Assembly (NCBI GenBank): GCA_963836355.1
Contig: CAWIJO010000019.1
Span: 62,001 to 126,000 of the forward strand
Direction of reading: 5' to 3'
DNA: 64,000 nt
DNA from: Palsa-506 sp963836355
GTDB taxonomy: Bacteria > Actinomycetota > Actinomycetes > Streptosporangiales > Streptosporangiaceae
In this document: in pieces, positions 45,480 through 56,233 of the stretch
Layout: each line of letters begins with the position of its first letter
Position numbering within the stretch: the stretch's first letter is position 1
The notes under the pieces: model-generated
Database searches by the model: none
The model's input: only the letters and a program-made list of their open reading frames with translations
What the model was told of the DNA's origin: nothing
Program-made: the position numbers and the translations under genes

Positions 45480-46963
45480 ACCGCGCCTTGCTGCGGCTCT
45501 CCCTTGCCTGCCTGGCGATGTTCGCGCTGCTGCTGATCAACGTGAACTACGTACAGGCGTTTAAGGCCACCAACCTGGCGTCCAAACCGGGCAACGTCCG
45601 CGTCTTCGACCAGCAGTTCCAGTACAAGCGCGGCTCGATCGTGGCAGCGGGCGGTACCACCGCGGCAGCCGGTGCCGCTGCAGCGGGCGGTACCACGATC
45701 GCCTTCTCCCGGCTGGCCAAGGGCGGAAACACCTACCGGCGGCACTACCCGGCCGGGACGCTCTACGCGCCGGTTACCGGCTATGACTCGATCTTCGGCG
45801 CAACCGGCATCGAGGGCGCGGAGAACAAGGTGCTGGCCGGCACTGACCCCAGGCTGGCCGTGCACAACCTGATCGACCTGGTCACCGGGAAGCCCCGGCT
45901 CGGCGCCACCGTCTACCTCACTATCGATCCCAAGGCCCAGCAGGCCGCCTACGCCGGGCTGAAATCCCTGGGCAGGCCGAGCGGGCTGGTCGCGATCGAC
46001 CCGGACACCGGCGCGATCCTGGCCATGGCGTCCTACCCGAGCTTCAACCCCAACCGGTACGCCACGCTCAGCGGCACCAAGCTCGACAAGATCGACAAGC
46101 TGTACCGGCACGATCCCCGCCAGCCGCTGCTCAACCGGGCCATCAACGAGACATTCCCGCCAGGCTCCACGTTCAAGGTAGTAACCGGCTCGACGTGGCT
46201 GTCCGGAAACGCCAGCCGCACCCCGCAGTCGACGGTCTTCGCCCCGCCGGCCCTGAAGCTGCCGAACGGCAACTTGCTGCATAACGACGCCGACGAGACC
46301 TGCGGAAACGGCAATCCGCCGCTGGTTCAGGCCTTCTACCTCTCCTGCAACAGCGCGTTCGGCAATCTCGGCATCAAGGTAGGCGCCACCCCGCTGCAGC
46401 GCCAGGCCAATGCGTTCGGCTTCAACAACGCGAAGCTGACGATCCCGCTGCGCGTCTCGGCCAGCACGTACCCGCGGGAGCCGGATCCCTCCCTCCGGGC
46501 ACTTTCCGCGATCGGGCAGCTCAACGACCAGGTGACGCCGCTGCAGGAGGCCATGCTCTCGGCGGCCATCGCCAACCAGGGCACGCTGATGACCCCGTAC
46601 ATGGTGCAGTCGGTCAAGGCTCCGGATCTCACCACGATCGAGCGTGCCAGGCAGTCGGTGCTGTCCCGCCCGGTCAGCCCGCACGTGGCAGCCGAGATGC
46701 AGACGATGATGATCCAGGTGGTGCAGAACCCGGCCGGGACCGCGCACAACATCTACCTGCCCAACCTCCAGATCGCGGGCAAGACCGGCACGGCGCAGAA
46801 CAGCTCGACATTGGACGACTCGGTGTTCACCTGCTTTACCCCGGTCGGCGTCGGCAACCGGCGGATAGCAGTCGGCGTCGTAGTCAAAGGCGGTGGCTTC
46901 GGCGCTGCCGCTGCGGCTCCCATTGCCCAGCAGGTCATCAAGGCATACCTGGGGGTCCACTGA
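45476..46963 (+). CDS. pbpA: Class B penicillin-binding protein PbpA
   Basis: A 495-residue transpeptidase with one N-terminal membrane anchor (LACLAMFALLLINVNYVQAF). The active-site triads are PGSTFK near residue 229, SCN near 290 and KTGT near 436. It cross-links peptidoglycan with the upstream SEDS protein. The dimerisation region carries an extra Gly/Thr/Ala stretch (residues about 58-73) from a 17-bp direct repeat at 45644 and 45680. GTG start. Confidence 0.95.
   Translation: MNRALLRLSLACLAMFALLLINVNYVQAFKATNLASKPGNVRVFDQQFQYKRGSIVAAGGTTAAAGAAAAGGTTIAFSRLAKGGNTYRRHYPAGTLYAPVTGYDSIFGATGIEGAENKVLAGTDPRLAVHNLIDLVTGKPRLGATVYLTIDPKAQQAAYAGLKSLGRPSGLVAIDPDTGAILAMASYPSFNPNRYATLSGTKLDKIDKLYRHDPRQPLLNRAINETFPPGSTFKVVTGSTWLSGNASRTPQSTVFAPPALKLPNGNLLHNDADETCGNGNPPLVQAFYLSCNSAFGNLGIKVGATPLQRQANAFGFNNAKLTIPLRVSASTYPREPDPSLRALSAIGQLNDQVTPLQEAMLSAAIANQGTLMTPYMVQSVKAPDLTTIERARQSVLSRPVSPHVAAEMQTMMIQVVQNPAGTAHNIYLPNLQIAGKTGTAQNSSTLDDSVFTCFTPVGVGNRRIAVGVVVKGGGFGAAAAAPIAQQVIKAYLGVH
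45644..45696. repeat. 17-bp direct repeat inside pbpA
   Basis: GCAGCGGGCGGTACCAC occurs at 45644-45660 and exactly again at 45680-45696, a 36-bp period, duplicating about 12 residues in the N-terminal region. Confidence 0.95.
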
Positions 46964-47075
46964 ACGGGAACCAGCCCGCCGGACCGCTGGGGCCACGCAG
47001 ATCAAGTACCGGCCAGCCGATCGCGGCAGACCGGGCAGCGAACGACGACGCAGGACGGTACTTCAAGTGCGAGAC

Positions 47076-48827
<1,752 letters not shown>

Positions 48828-49165
48828 CTATCAGCCGCCGGTCCGGTTTCCGGGCCGGACCCGGTGCCGGAAAGCGAGGAGGGCTTGCACCGCTCGGGGG
48901 CGACGGCGCAAGCCCTCACCTTGCTAGTCGGCTGCCCGGCGGCTGACGTTACGCGTTGTCGCAATCTACCTACCGTGCGCAAGGCCAGGCCCGGGATGGC
49001 GGCGCGCCGGGACTGGCCGTCCCGGCGCGCCGGGGCTGGCCGTGCCGGGCGACCATGGCCGCGCCCGCCCGCCAGAGCAACTACGCTTATGGCCAGAGGC
49101 CCGGGTAGCTGCACCACTTTCGCGGCAGCGCGTGCCCGGGTGGCGAGACCGACCAGGAGACGACC
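48828..49165. other. Intergenic region between pknB and crgA
   Basis: About 340 nt with the terminator at 48879-48917 and the crgA promoter region. No convincing gene. Confidence 0.6.
48879..48917 (+). terminator. Terminator hairpin of the division operon
   Basis: GAGGGCTTGC (48879-48888) and GCAAGCCCTC (48908-48917) form a perfect 10-bp stem with a 19-nt loop, 51 nt after the pknB stop. Stem only, no T-run. Confidence 0.8.
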
Positions 49166-49414
49166 GTGCCCAAGTCCCGCGTCAGAAGTAAGGCGGTCTA
49201 CACACCGCCGCCAAGGTCAGCGAAGGCCCAGGTCAGTCCCCGCTGGCTGGTGCCAGCGATGCTCGGCAGCCTGCTGGTCGGGCTGGCCTGGATTTCACTG
49301 TTCTATGTGACCAGCGGCAGCAACCCTGCGCAGAGCGCCATCGGCAACTGGAACCTGGTAATCGGGTTCGGGTTCATCATCGCGGGCGTCGGGCTCGCGA
49401 CGAAGTGGCGCTGA
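49166..49414 (+). CDS. crgA: Cell division protein CrgA
   Basis: An 82-residue two-span protein: basic N-terminus PKSRVRSKAVYTPPP, first span at about 30-50, then GNWNLVIGFGFIIAGVGLA. This is the CrgA family, which coordinates FtsZ and peptidoglycan enzymes in actinomycetes. Its placement just after the fhaA-pknB operon is conserved. GTG start. Confidence 0.93.
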   Translation: MPKSRVRSKAVYTPPPRSAKAQVSPRWLVPAMLGSLLVGLAWISLFYVTSGSNPAQSAIGNWNLVIGFGFIIAGVGLATKWR

Positions 49415-49519
49415 GGACGCAGCCTGCGGATCCCGGGCGGCACCCGGTGCCGGCGCGCGGTTAGCCGGCGCCTGCCAGGCCCAGCCGGCTGCTGCCCGGC
49501 TAGCCGGCTGCGGGCCAGG

Positions 49520-50419
49520 TCAGCCGAGCGCGGCGGCCGCTAGCTGGTGATTCCGGACCAGCACGGCGACGACGAGGACGAGCACCAGCCCCACGGTCGT
49601 CCCGATCTGGAACAGCGCGCGCGTCTGCGGGCGGTTGCCCGGCGCGTAGGCGTAGGCAGCCGTCAGCAGGGCACCGGCGGCGAGCCCGCCGATGTGCGCC
49701 TGCCAGGCAATGCCGGGTACGGCGAAGCTGATCACCAGGTTGAGGACGATCAGGGTGATGATCTGCCGGTTATCAAGTCCGAGCCGCCTGGACACTACGA
49801 ACCAGGCGCCGAACAGCCCGAAGATCGCCCCGGACGCCCCGAGCGCCTCGACGTTCGGCGGGCCGGCCAGGTAGTAGAGCACCGAGCCGCCGAGCGCGCT
49901 CACCAGGTACACCGCGAGGAAGCGCAGCCGGCCAAGTAGCCGCTCGAGCGCCGGGCCGACAAAGATCAGCGCCCACATGTTGAAGATGATGTGCGCCGGG
50001 CCGAAGCCGCTCAGGCCGGGCTCGTGCAGGAACGTGTTGGAGATGAGCCGGTACCACTGCCCATCGGCGACGCCGCCGACCGTCAGGGCGGCGTTCCCGA
50101 TCATCGACAGGTCATCGACGATCTTCGGATAGATCCACTCGGTCAGGTAGAAGACAACGTTGATGCCAACGAGAATCCACGTGACCAGGGCATTCGCAGC
50201 TGCGCGACCGCCGAATACGGTACGCGGCTGCCGGCTGCCCCGGTTGCCCTCGCGGATGCATTCGACGCACTGCTGGCCGACGGCGGCCGAGCGAAGGCAG
50301 TCCGGGCAGGCAGGCCTGCCGCAGCGCACGCAGGACACGTAGGTCTCCCGGCCCGGATGCCGGAAGCAGGTGGGCGCCGTCGTGTCGTGCTGGGTGCCCG
50401 GGCCGGGGGGGACAGCCAT
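49520..50419 (-). CDS. Rhomboid intramembrane serine protease
   Basis: A 299-residue protein. The N-terminal 60 residues hold a B-box-like zinc motif (CFRHPGRETYVSCVRCGRP, CPDC, CVEC). Six to seven spans follow. The catalytic Ser is in GASGAIFG (Ser196), the catalytic His in AHIGG (His242), and HxxxN-type loop HIIFNMWALIF is at about 143. It cleaves substrates within the membrane. Close to the same-strand cyclophilin gene (5-nt gap), a conserved actinobacterial pair. Confidence 0.93.
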   Translation of the reverse strand: MAVPPGPGTQHDTTAPTCFRHPGRETYVSCVRCGRPACPDCLRSAAVGQQCVECIREGNRGSRQPRTVFGGRAAANALVTWILVGINVVFYLTEWIYPKIVDDLSMIGNAALTVGGVADGQWYRLISNTFLHEPGLSGFGPAHIIFNMWALIFVGPALERLLGRLRFLAVYLVSALGGSVLYYLAGPPNVEALGASGAIFGLFGAWFVVSRRLGLDNRQIITLIVLNLVISFAVPGIAWQAHIGGLAAGALLTAAYAYAPGNRPQTRALFQIGTTVGLVLVLVVAVLVRNHQLAAAALG

Positions 50420-50424
50420 GGCGC

Positions 50425-50964
50425 TTATCCCGCGGACCCCGGCGCATCGCCGCCGCGCTCGATCGTGACCGACTCCAGCACGACATCGGTCACCGGGCGG
50501 TCGTTTCTGCCGGTAGCCGACTTGCCGATCTGATCAACGACCTCGGTGCCGGCAATGACCACGCCGAAGATAGTGTGCTTCCGGGTCAGCCAGGGGGTCG
50601 GCACGGCGGTGATGAAGAACTGCGAGCCGTTGGTTCCCGGGCCGGCGTTCGCCATGGCGAGCAGGTACGGCCGGTCGAATGCGAGGTCCGGGTGGAACTC
50701 GTCAGCGAACTTGTAGCCGGGGCCGCCAGTTCCAGTGCCGAGCGGGTCGCCGCCCTGGATCATGAAGTCCGGGATCACCCGGTGGAAGATCGTCCCGTCG
50801 TAGAGCTTCCCGCCAGGCTGCCCGGTGCGCGGGTCGGTCCACTCCCGCGATCCCTCAGCGAGATCGACGAAGTTCTGCACGGTCTTCGGCGCGTGGTCGG
50901 GGAAGAGCTGGACGACAACCGTTCCGTGGTTCGTCCGCAGCGTTGCAGTGAGCGTATTCGTCAT
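50425..50964 (-). CDS. Peptidyl-prolyl cis-trans isomerase (cyclophilin)
   Basis: A 179-residue cytoplasmic cyclophilin: GTVVVQLFPDHAPKTVQNFV, YDGTIFHRVIPDFMIQGGDP, and the drug-binding ANAGPGTNGSQFFIT. It catalyses proline isomerisation during folding. Start ATG 50964 is the family start; residues upstream are shadow. Same strand and 5 nt from the rhomboid gene. Confidence 0.94.
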   Translation of the reverse strand: MTNTLTATLRTNHGTVVVQLFPDHAPKTVQNFVDLAEGSREWTDPRTGQPGGKLYDGTIFHRVIPDFMIQGGDPLGTGTGGPGYKFADEFHPDLAFDRPYLLAMANAGPGTNGSQFFITAVPTPWLTRKHTIFGVVIAGTEVVDQIGKSATGRNDRPVTDVVLESVTIERGGDAPGSAG

Positions 50965-51133
50965 GGAAAGAATCCTCGCATGGCCGAAGGAGTGCAACGT
51001 CCAGCGCGCCGCATGGACCAGCGGCGCCCGGGGTTCGCGCACGTCCGGCCGGCCCGGCAGATCCGGGCAGAATGATTGACCGCGCCCGTCTGGGGAAGTG
51101 TGTCAGGCGGAAATAACTCTCGGGAAGGTAGAT

Positions 51134-51676
51134 ATGTCGCTACGGAGCAAGAAGAACGGCGGAGCGAGCACTGGGACCAGTGCGAGCAGCCTTGCACGGG
51201 AGAAGGCAGCCCAGGCCGTGCCGCTGGCCCGGGAGAAGGCAGCCCAGGCCGTGCCACTGGCGAAGAGCGCTGGCGCTGCGGCCAGGCACGGCGCCGACGA
51301 GCTCGCCACCCGGGCGAAGCCGCACGTGCACCGCGCCCGCAAGTGGGCCGCGCCGCGCGTGGAGCGGACCGGCAAGGCGGTGGAGGAAAAGGTCGCTCCG
51401 CAGGTGTCGGCCATGATGACGAAGGCCGCCAGGCGGCTGGACCCGGGGCGTAAGTCACGGCGGCGCGCCCGGCTGGCGCGTGGCGTAGCGCTGCTCGCGG
51501 CGGCGGCCAGTGCTTCTGCCGTGGTGGCGCTGCTGCGCAAGAAGGGCATGCTGCCGGACATCGGCGGCGCCGGAGCAGGCACCGCTGACCCGGGGTACAG
51601 CACCGGCGACCAGGCCGCGGATGCCCACGACTCGGCCGCCAAGACCGATGCCAATGGCCGGGTCACCGCGAGCTGA
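51134..51676 (+). CDS. DUF5324-like membrane-associated protein
   Basis: A 180-residue Ala/Lys/Arg-rich protein. It has an exact two-copy repeat of LAREKAAQAVP near residue 20, a basic helix (RAKPHVHRARKWAAPRV), then a short hydrophobic stretch (VALLAAAASASAVVALL) near residues 123-140 and an acidic tail. Similar proteins next to crgA, rhomboid and cyclophilin genes occur in Streptomyces as DUF5324. Function unknown. Confidence 0.75.
   Translation: MSLRSKKNGGASTGTSASSLAREKAAQAVPLAREKAAQAVPLAKSAGAAARHGADELATRAKPHVHRARKWAAPRVERTGKAVEEKVAPQVSAMMTKAARRLDPGRKSRRRARLARGVALLAAAASASAVVALLRKKGMLPDIGGAGAGTADPGYSTGDQAADAHDSAAKTDANGRVTAS
51191..51256. repeat. 33-bp tandem duplication in the DUF5324-like gene
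   Basis: Two copies of a 33-bp unit encoding LAREKAAQAVP, differing by a few bases. In frame. Boundaries approximate. Confidence 0.85.
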
Positions 51677-51692
51677 CGTCGGCTAGCTCGCG

Positions 51693-51722
51693 GCGGGCCC
51701 GGCCGCAAGTGGCCGGGCCCGC
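51693..51722 (+). terminator. Strong GC-rich terminator hairpin
   Basis: GCGGGCCCGGCC and its complement form a perfect 12-bp stem with the loop GCAAGT, 17 nt after the DUF5324-like stop. A further palindrome-rich stretch (GCATGC repeats, to about 51772) follows. Confidence 0.85.
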
Positions 51723-51835
51723 ATGCCCGTACGCCGCATGCCCGCATGCCCGCATGCGGCATGCGGGGATTCACCGGGTCGCCGGGCGTGGCATGCCGCC
51801 CGGCTTTTCTGCCATCCATCCGGCACAATGCCCAT

Positions 51836-53539
51836 GTGCTCCTGAATGACCTTGTGCGCACGTCGGCAGCCGTGGCCGGCGTGCAGGCGAGGCGCGCCAA
51901 GATCGACCAGATCGCGGCGCTGCTCGCCGCGGTACCGTCCAGCGAGGTGCCGGTCGCCGTCGCATTCCTCTCCGGGGAACTGCGCCAGCGCCAGATCGGA
52001 GTTGGCTACGCCGCGCTAACCGGCCTGTTCCAGCCGGCCGCGGAAACCGCCGACCGGGCTGGCCAGCCCGCCGGGCCCGGCCTGACGCTGAGCGATACCG
52101 ATACGGCCTTCGCGGCCATCGGGGCGGTGACCGGGCCCGGGGCCCAGTCTGCTCGCCGCCAACTGCTCGCCGCGCTACTGATCAGGGCGACCGAAGGCGA
52201 GCGCTCATTCCTGATCAGGCTGCTGGCGGGAGATCTCAGGCAGGGCGCCCTGGAGGGCGTGATGACCGAGGCCATCGCGCGCGCGGCCGGGGTCACGGCC
52301 GTACTGGTTCGTCGCGCCCACCAGCTCGGCGGATCATTGCCCGAGGTAGCCCAGGCCGCATTGGCCGGACCCGGCGGGCCCGATCCTGATCGCGCGGCGG
52401 CGGCACTGCGGTCCTTCGCGCTGCGGGTAGGCCGGCCGGTGCGGCCGATGCTCGCCGCCTCCGCGGCCAGCATCGGTGCTGCCCTGGACCGGATATCGCC
52501 CGCAGCCGTGGAATGGAAGATCGACGGAATCCGGATCCAGGCGCACCGCGATGGCGGCAAGGTAGCCATATTCACCAGGACGCTCGATGACATCACCAGC
52601 CGGGTTCCGGAGATCGCCACCGCAGTGCTCAGCCTGGACGTGCGGACCGCGGTGCTCGACGGGGAGGCGGTGGCCCTGCACCCGGACGGGCGCCCCCGGC
52701 CGTTCCAGGTCACCTCGGGCCGCGCGGCGAGCCAGGACGGCGGACGGCAGGCGGCGGATGTGCCGCTGACCCCGTTCTTCTTCGACCTCCTGCACCTGGA
52801 CGGCACCGACCTGATTGACCAGCCGGGCAGCGAGCGCAGTGCCCTGCTGGCCCGGATCGCGCCGGCCGCGGTGGTAATCCCGCGTGTTGTCACCGGCGAT
52901 CCGGCCGCCGCCGAGGCATTCTTCATCGATGCGGTCGCCCGGGGGCATGAGGGCGTCGTGGTCAAGTCGCTGGACGGCCCGTACGCAGCCGGCCGCAGAG
53001 GCAGCGAGTGGATCAAGGTGAAGCCACGGCACACCCTTGACCTGGTGATAATCGCCGCCGAATGGGGCCACGGGCGCCGCCGCGGCTGGCTGTCTAACCT
53101 GCACCTCGCCGCGCGCGATCCGGCTACCGGCGGGCTGGTCATGCTGGGCAAGACCTTCAAGGGCCTGACCGACGAGATGCTGGCCTGGCAGACCAGCAGG
53201 CTGCTTGAGCTTGCCGACCCGCCACGTGCGCCGGGCCAGGCAGGGAGCAGCCAGGCCGGCGCCGACGAGACTGGTGCCGGCGAGGCGCTGACCGGGCAGC
53301 ATGGCGTCGTGCGCGTCCGGCCCGAGCTTGTCGCCGAGATCGCCTTCGACGGCGTCCAGGCCAGTTCCAGGTACCCGGGCGGCGTCGCGCTCCGGTTCGC
53401 CCGGGTGTTGCGCTACCGGCCGGACAAGGAGGCCGCGGAGGCGGACACCATCGATGCCGTTCGGGCCGTCTGGGACAGCGGAACTGACGTCGCCGGCCAG
53501 GCAACGGAAGGCGATCCTGGCAGGCCGGCCGCAGACTAG
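51836..53539 (+). CDS. ligB: ATP-dependent DNA ligase, LigB-type
   Basis: A 567-residue ligase. The N-terminal DNA-binding domain (residues 1-200) has RQIGVGYAALTGLF and ALLIRATEGERSFLIRLL. The adenylated Lys is in EWKIDGIRIQAH near residue 227. Motif III, DVRTAVLDGEAV, and motif V, EWIKVKPRH, are present, and an OB-fold follows. It matches the mycobacterial LigB length. GTG start at 51836 gives the family N-terminus. It lacks LigD polymerase and nuclease domains, so it is not the end-joining enzyme. Confidence 0.93.
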   Translation: MLLNDLVRTSAAVAGVQARRAKIDQIAALLAAVPSSEVPVAVAFLSGELRQRQIGVGYAALTGLFQPAAETADRAGQPAGPGLTLSDTDTAFAAIGAVTGPGAQSARRQLLAALLIRATEGERSFLIRLLAGDLRQGALEGVMTEAIARAAGVTAVLVRRAHQLGGSLPEVAQAALAGPGGPDPDRAAAALRSFALRVGRPVRPMLAASAASIGAALDRISPAAVEWKIDGIRIQAHRDGGKVAIFTRTLDDITSRVPEIATAVLSLDVRTAVLDGEAVALHPDGRPRPFQVTSGRAASQDGGRQAADVPLTPFFFDLLHLDGTDLIDQPGSERSALLARIAPAAVVIPRVVTGDPAAAEAFFIDAVARGHEGVVVKSLDGPYAAGRRGSEWIKVKPRHTLDLVIIAAEWGHGRRRGWLSNLHLAARDPATGGLVMLGKTFKGLTDEMLAWQTSRLLELADPPRAPGQAGSSQAGADETGAGEALTGQHGVVRVRPELVAEIAFDGVQASSRYPGGVALRFARVLRYRPDKEAAEADTIDAVRAVWDSGTDVAGQATEGDPGRPAAD

Positions 53540-53573
53540 GCGGGGAAACGGCATTGCAAACCGAGGAGCTTGC

Positions 53574-55277
53574 ATGAAGACGGTGTGGCGGGATGACTCG
53601 GGAGACTGGTGGACCTCGTTGCGCGGGCGCCAGGTGCTGGCCGATCCGCGGCTCAACAAGGGCACTGCCTTCAGCGACGCCGAGCGCAGCGAGCTGGGCA
53701 TAACGGGCCTGATCCCGCCTGCCCGGCTGACCCTGCCGGAGCAGGCCACCCGGATCCTGGCCCAGTACGACAGCCAGCCGACCGACCTTGCCAGGAACGT
53801 GCTGCTGACCGAGGTGCACGACCGCAATGAGGTCCTCTTCTATTACGTGCTCACCGAGCACTTGCGGGAGATGCTGCCGATCGTCTACACCCCGACGGTG
53901 GGAAAGGCCATCGAGCACCACAGCCACGAGTACCGGCGCCCGCGCGGCGTCTACCTGTCCATCGATCATCCGGAGCTGATCGAGCGCTCGCTGCTCGCCG
54001 CCGGGCTCGGCCCGGACGAGGTTGACCTGATCGTGGCTACCGACGCCGGGGCAATCCTCGGCATCGGGGACTGGGGTGCGGGCGGCATGCACATCGCGGT
54101 CGGGAAGCTGGCCGTATACACGGCAGCAGGCGGCATCGACCCGAATCGGGCGCTGCCGATCATGCTTGATGTGGGCACCGACCGACAGAGCCTGCTCGAT
54201 GATCCCCTTTACGTCGGCAACCGGCATTCCCGCGTGCAGGCGGCCGAGTACGACCGCTTCATCGACGCCTTCGTCGGGGCCGTCAGCCGGCTGTTCCCCA
54301 GGGCGCTGCTGCACTGGGAGGACATTGGCGTCGGCAATGCCCGGCGCCTCCTTGAGCGCTACCGGAACCGGCTGCTGACCTTCAACGACGACATCCAGGG
54401 CACCGGCGCGGTCAATCTTGCGGCCGTGCTAGCCGCCATCAGGGCCACCGGCACCACGCTGTCCGACCAGCGGGTCATCATCTTTGGCGCCGGGACGGCC
54501 GGGACCGGCATTGCTGACCAGCTGCTCGCTGCGATGGCCGACGATGGCCTGAGCGCCGAGCAGGCAAGCGCCCGATTCTGGCCGGTCGACCGGGCCGGCC
54601 TGATCACCAGTGACGCGCCGGGCCTGACCGCCGGGCAGCGGCGTTATGCGCGCGACCCGGCCGAGCTGCGCGGCTGGCGGCACGATGCGGAACTCGGCGG
54701 TATCGGGCTCACCGAGGCTATCCGCCGGGTGCACCCGACGATCCTGATCGGCACCTCTACCCGGCCGGGCGCCTTTACCGAGGAGATCGTCAGGGAGATG
54801 GCAGCGCACGCCGAGCGGCCGATCATCTTGCCGATGTCGAACCCGACCGAGCTAGCCGAGGCCCTGCCCGCTGACATCATCCGGTGGACCGAGGGCCGCG
54901 GCTTCGTGGCGGCCGGCAGCCCGTTCGGGCCGGTCACCTACAACAAGATCACTTACGTGATCGGGCAGGCGAACAATGCCCTGATCTTCCCTGGCCTGGG
55001 CCTCGGCGTGATAGCTGCCAGGGCCACCAGGGTAACCGACAACATGCTCGCCGCCGCGGCCCGCGCCGTATCCGATCTCGTCGATACCTCAGCCCGCGGT
55101 GCGCCGCTGCTGCCGCAGGTGGAGGAACTGCGGGAGACTTCAATTGCAGTCGCGGTCGCGGTCATCCAGGCCGCGTCCGCGGCCGGCGTGGCGACCGCCC
55201 GGATGGATGGCGACCTGCAGGCCCAGGTGCGTGCGCTGATGTGGGAACCTGTCTACCGGACAGTCCGGGCAGGCTGA
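53574..55277 (+). CDS. NAD-dependent malic enzyme
   Basis: A 567-residue malate dehydrogenase (decarboxylating), making pyruvate from malate. Signature stretches are EMLPIVYTPTVG with the catalytic Tyr near residue 104, ATDAGAILGIGDWGAGGM, TFNDDIQGTGAVNLAAVLA with the metal Asp, and the NAD-binding IFGAGTAGTGIAD. The length and start residues match the long bacterial NAD type. GAGGAG lies five bases before ATG 53574. Confidence 0.94.
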   Translation: MKTVWRDDSGDWWTSLRGRQVLADPRLNKGTAFSDAERSELGITGLIPPARLTLPEQATRILAQYDSQPTDLARNVLLTEVHDRNEVLFYYVLTEHLREMLPIVYTPTVGKAIEHHSHEYRRPRGVYLSIDHPELIERSLLAAGLGPDEVDLIVATDAGAILGIGDWGAGGMHIAVGKLAVYTAAGGIDPNRALPIMLDVGTDRQSLLDDPLYVGNRHSRVQAAEYDRFIDAFVGAVSRLFPRALLHWEDIGVGNARRLLERYRNRLLTFNDDIQGTGAVNLAAVLAAIRATGTTLSDQRVIIFGAGTAGTGIADQLLAAMADDGLSAEQASARFWPVDRAGLITSDAPGLTAGQRRYARDPAELRGWRHDAELGGIGLTEAIRRVHPTILIGTSTRPGAFTEEIVREMAAHAERPIILPMSNPTELAEALPADIIRWTEGRGFVAAGSPFGPVTYNKITYVIGQANNALIFPGLGLGVIAARATRVTDNMLAAAARAVSDLVDTSARGAPLLPQVEELRETSIAVAVAVIQAASAAGVATARMDGDLQAQVRALMWEPVYRTVRAG

Positions 55278-55297
55278 CCAGGCGGCGGGCTGGCGGC

Positions 55298-56233
55298 TTA
55301 ACCGTTCTCGGCCTGCTGCCAGGCCGCCAAGCCCTGCTTGAACGCGGCAATCGCCGCCGGGTGACCCTCTAGGCGCCAGCGCTGGTGATGCACGCCGTTG
55401 TTCTGGTTGATGTCGAACCAGTTGATGCCGCGGATGTCGTACTTGATCATCCCGTTGAACAGGCCGGGGATCTTCTTGGCCTTGCCAGCCAGCTGGCCGA
55501 CGGAGGTCTCGGTGATAATGATCGGCTTCTTGGTGAACCTGCGCAGGATGTCGAAAGTGCTGCCGAAGAGGGTGCGGAACGTGTTGTGGCTGGACTCGTA
55601 GTACCCGTCGACGCCGATCATCGAGACGTACTTGCCGCCCGGCCACAGCGGGTGCAGCGCCTCGGCGCGGGGAAACTTGTGCGAGATCTGCCAGATCCAG
55701 GTGATCTTCGTTCCCGGCACGCTCGATATCTCGCGGTAGACGTGCCGCCAGGCACGCCGGAATACGCGCGCGCTCCGGTGGCCGAAGCCCCACGGATACC
55801 AGCGGCCGTCCATCTCCGGGGCGAAGGAGAGCATGACCTGGCTGTGCGTGCTGGCCAGCGCGCGGCCGACGCGCTTGAGGTAGCTGTCCCCGCGTCCGGC
55901 AATGATGCTCTGCAAGCTGATGCTGCGCGGCTCAAGCTCCAGCAGCGACTCAGAGCCATCCGCTGCCGACTGCTCGACGAACGTGGCCGGCGGCTCGGCG
56001 CCCCAGTTGAAATACCGGATGGCCAGGTTCGTCTTCTGGCCGATGGCGTGCTGGAAGGAGCCGATGTTGGTCGTGATAGCGCCCACGTACGTCTTGCTGA
56101 CCGGCGCCACGGCCGAGACCGGCAGCACGTTTTCGCGGTTGAGGGCGTACAGCGATGCGCCGACGCCGCCGAACACCGGCAAGAGCGCGACAGCAAGTGC
56201 TATTGCCGCCGCTCGGCCAGCACGTGTAGTCAT
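55298..56233 (-). CDS. GH26-like beta-mannanase family hydrolase
   Basis: A 311-residue protein with an N-terminal signal anchor (AAAIALAVALLPVFGGVGASL) followed by a TIM barrel. The acid/base Glu140 is in SFAPEMDGRWYPW and the nucleophile Glu242 in IIITETSVG, as in GH26. It probably acts outside the membrane on a polysaccharide. The ATG overlaps the stop of the GT2 synthase gene by 4 nt (ATGA), so the hydrolase is coupled to polymer synthesis. Substrate unknown. Confidence 0.88.
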   Translation of the reverse strand: MTTRAGRAAAIALAVALLPVFGGVGASLYALNRENVLPVSAVAPVSKTYVGAITTNIGSFQHAIGQKTNLAIRYFNWGAEPPATFVEQSAADGSESLLELEPRSISLQSIIAGRGDSYLKRVGRALASTHSQVMLSFAPEMDGRWYPWGFGHRSARVFRRAWRHVYREISSVPGTKITWIWQISHKFPRAEALHPLWPGGKYVSMIGVDGYYESSHNTFRTLFGSTFDILRRFTKKPIIITETSVGQLAGKAKKIPGLFNGMIKYDIRGINWFDINQNNGVHHQRWRLEGHPAAIAAFKQGLAAWQQAENG

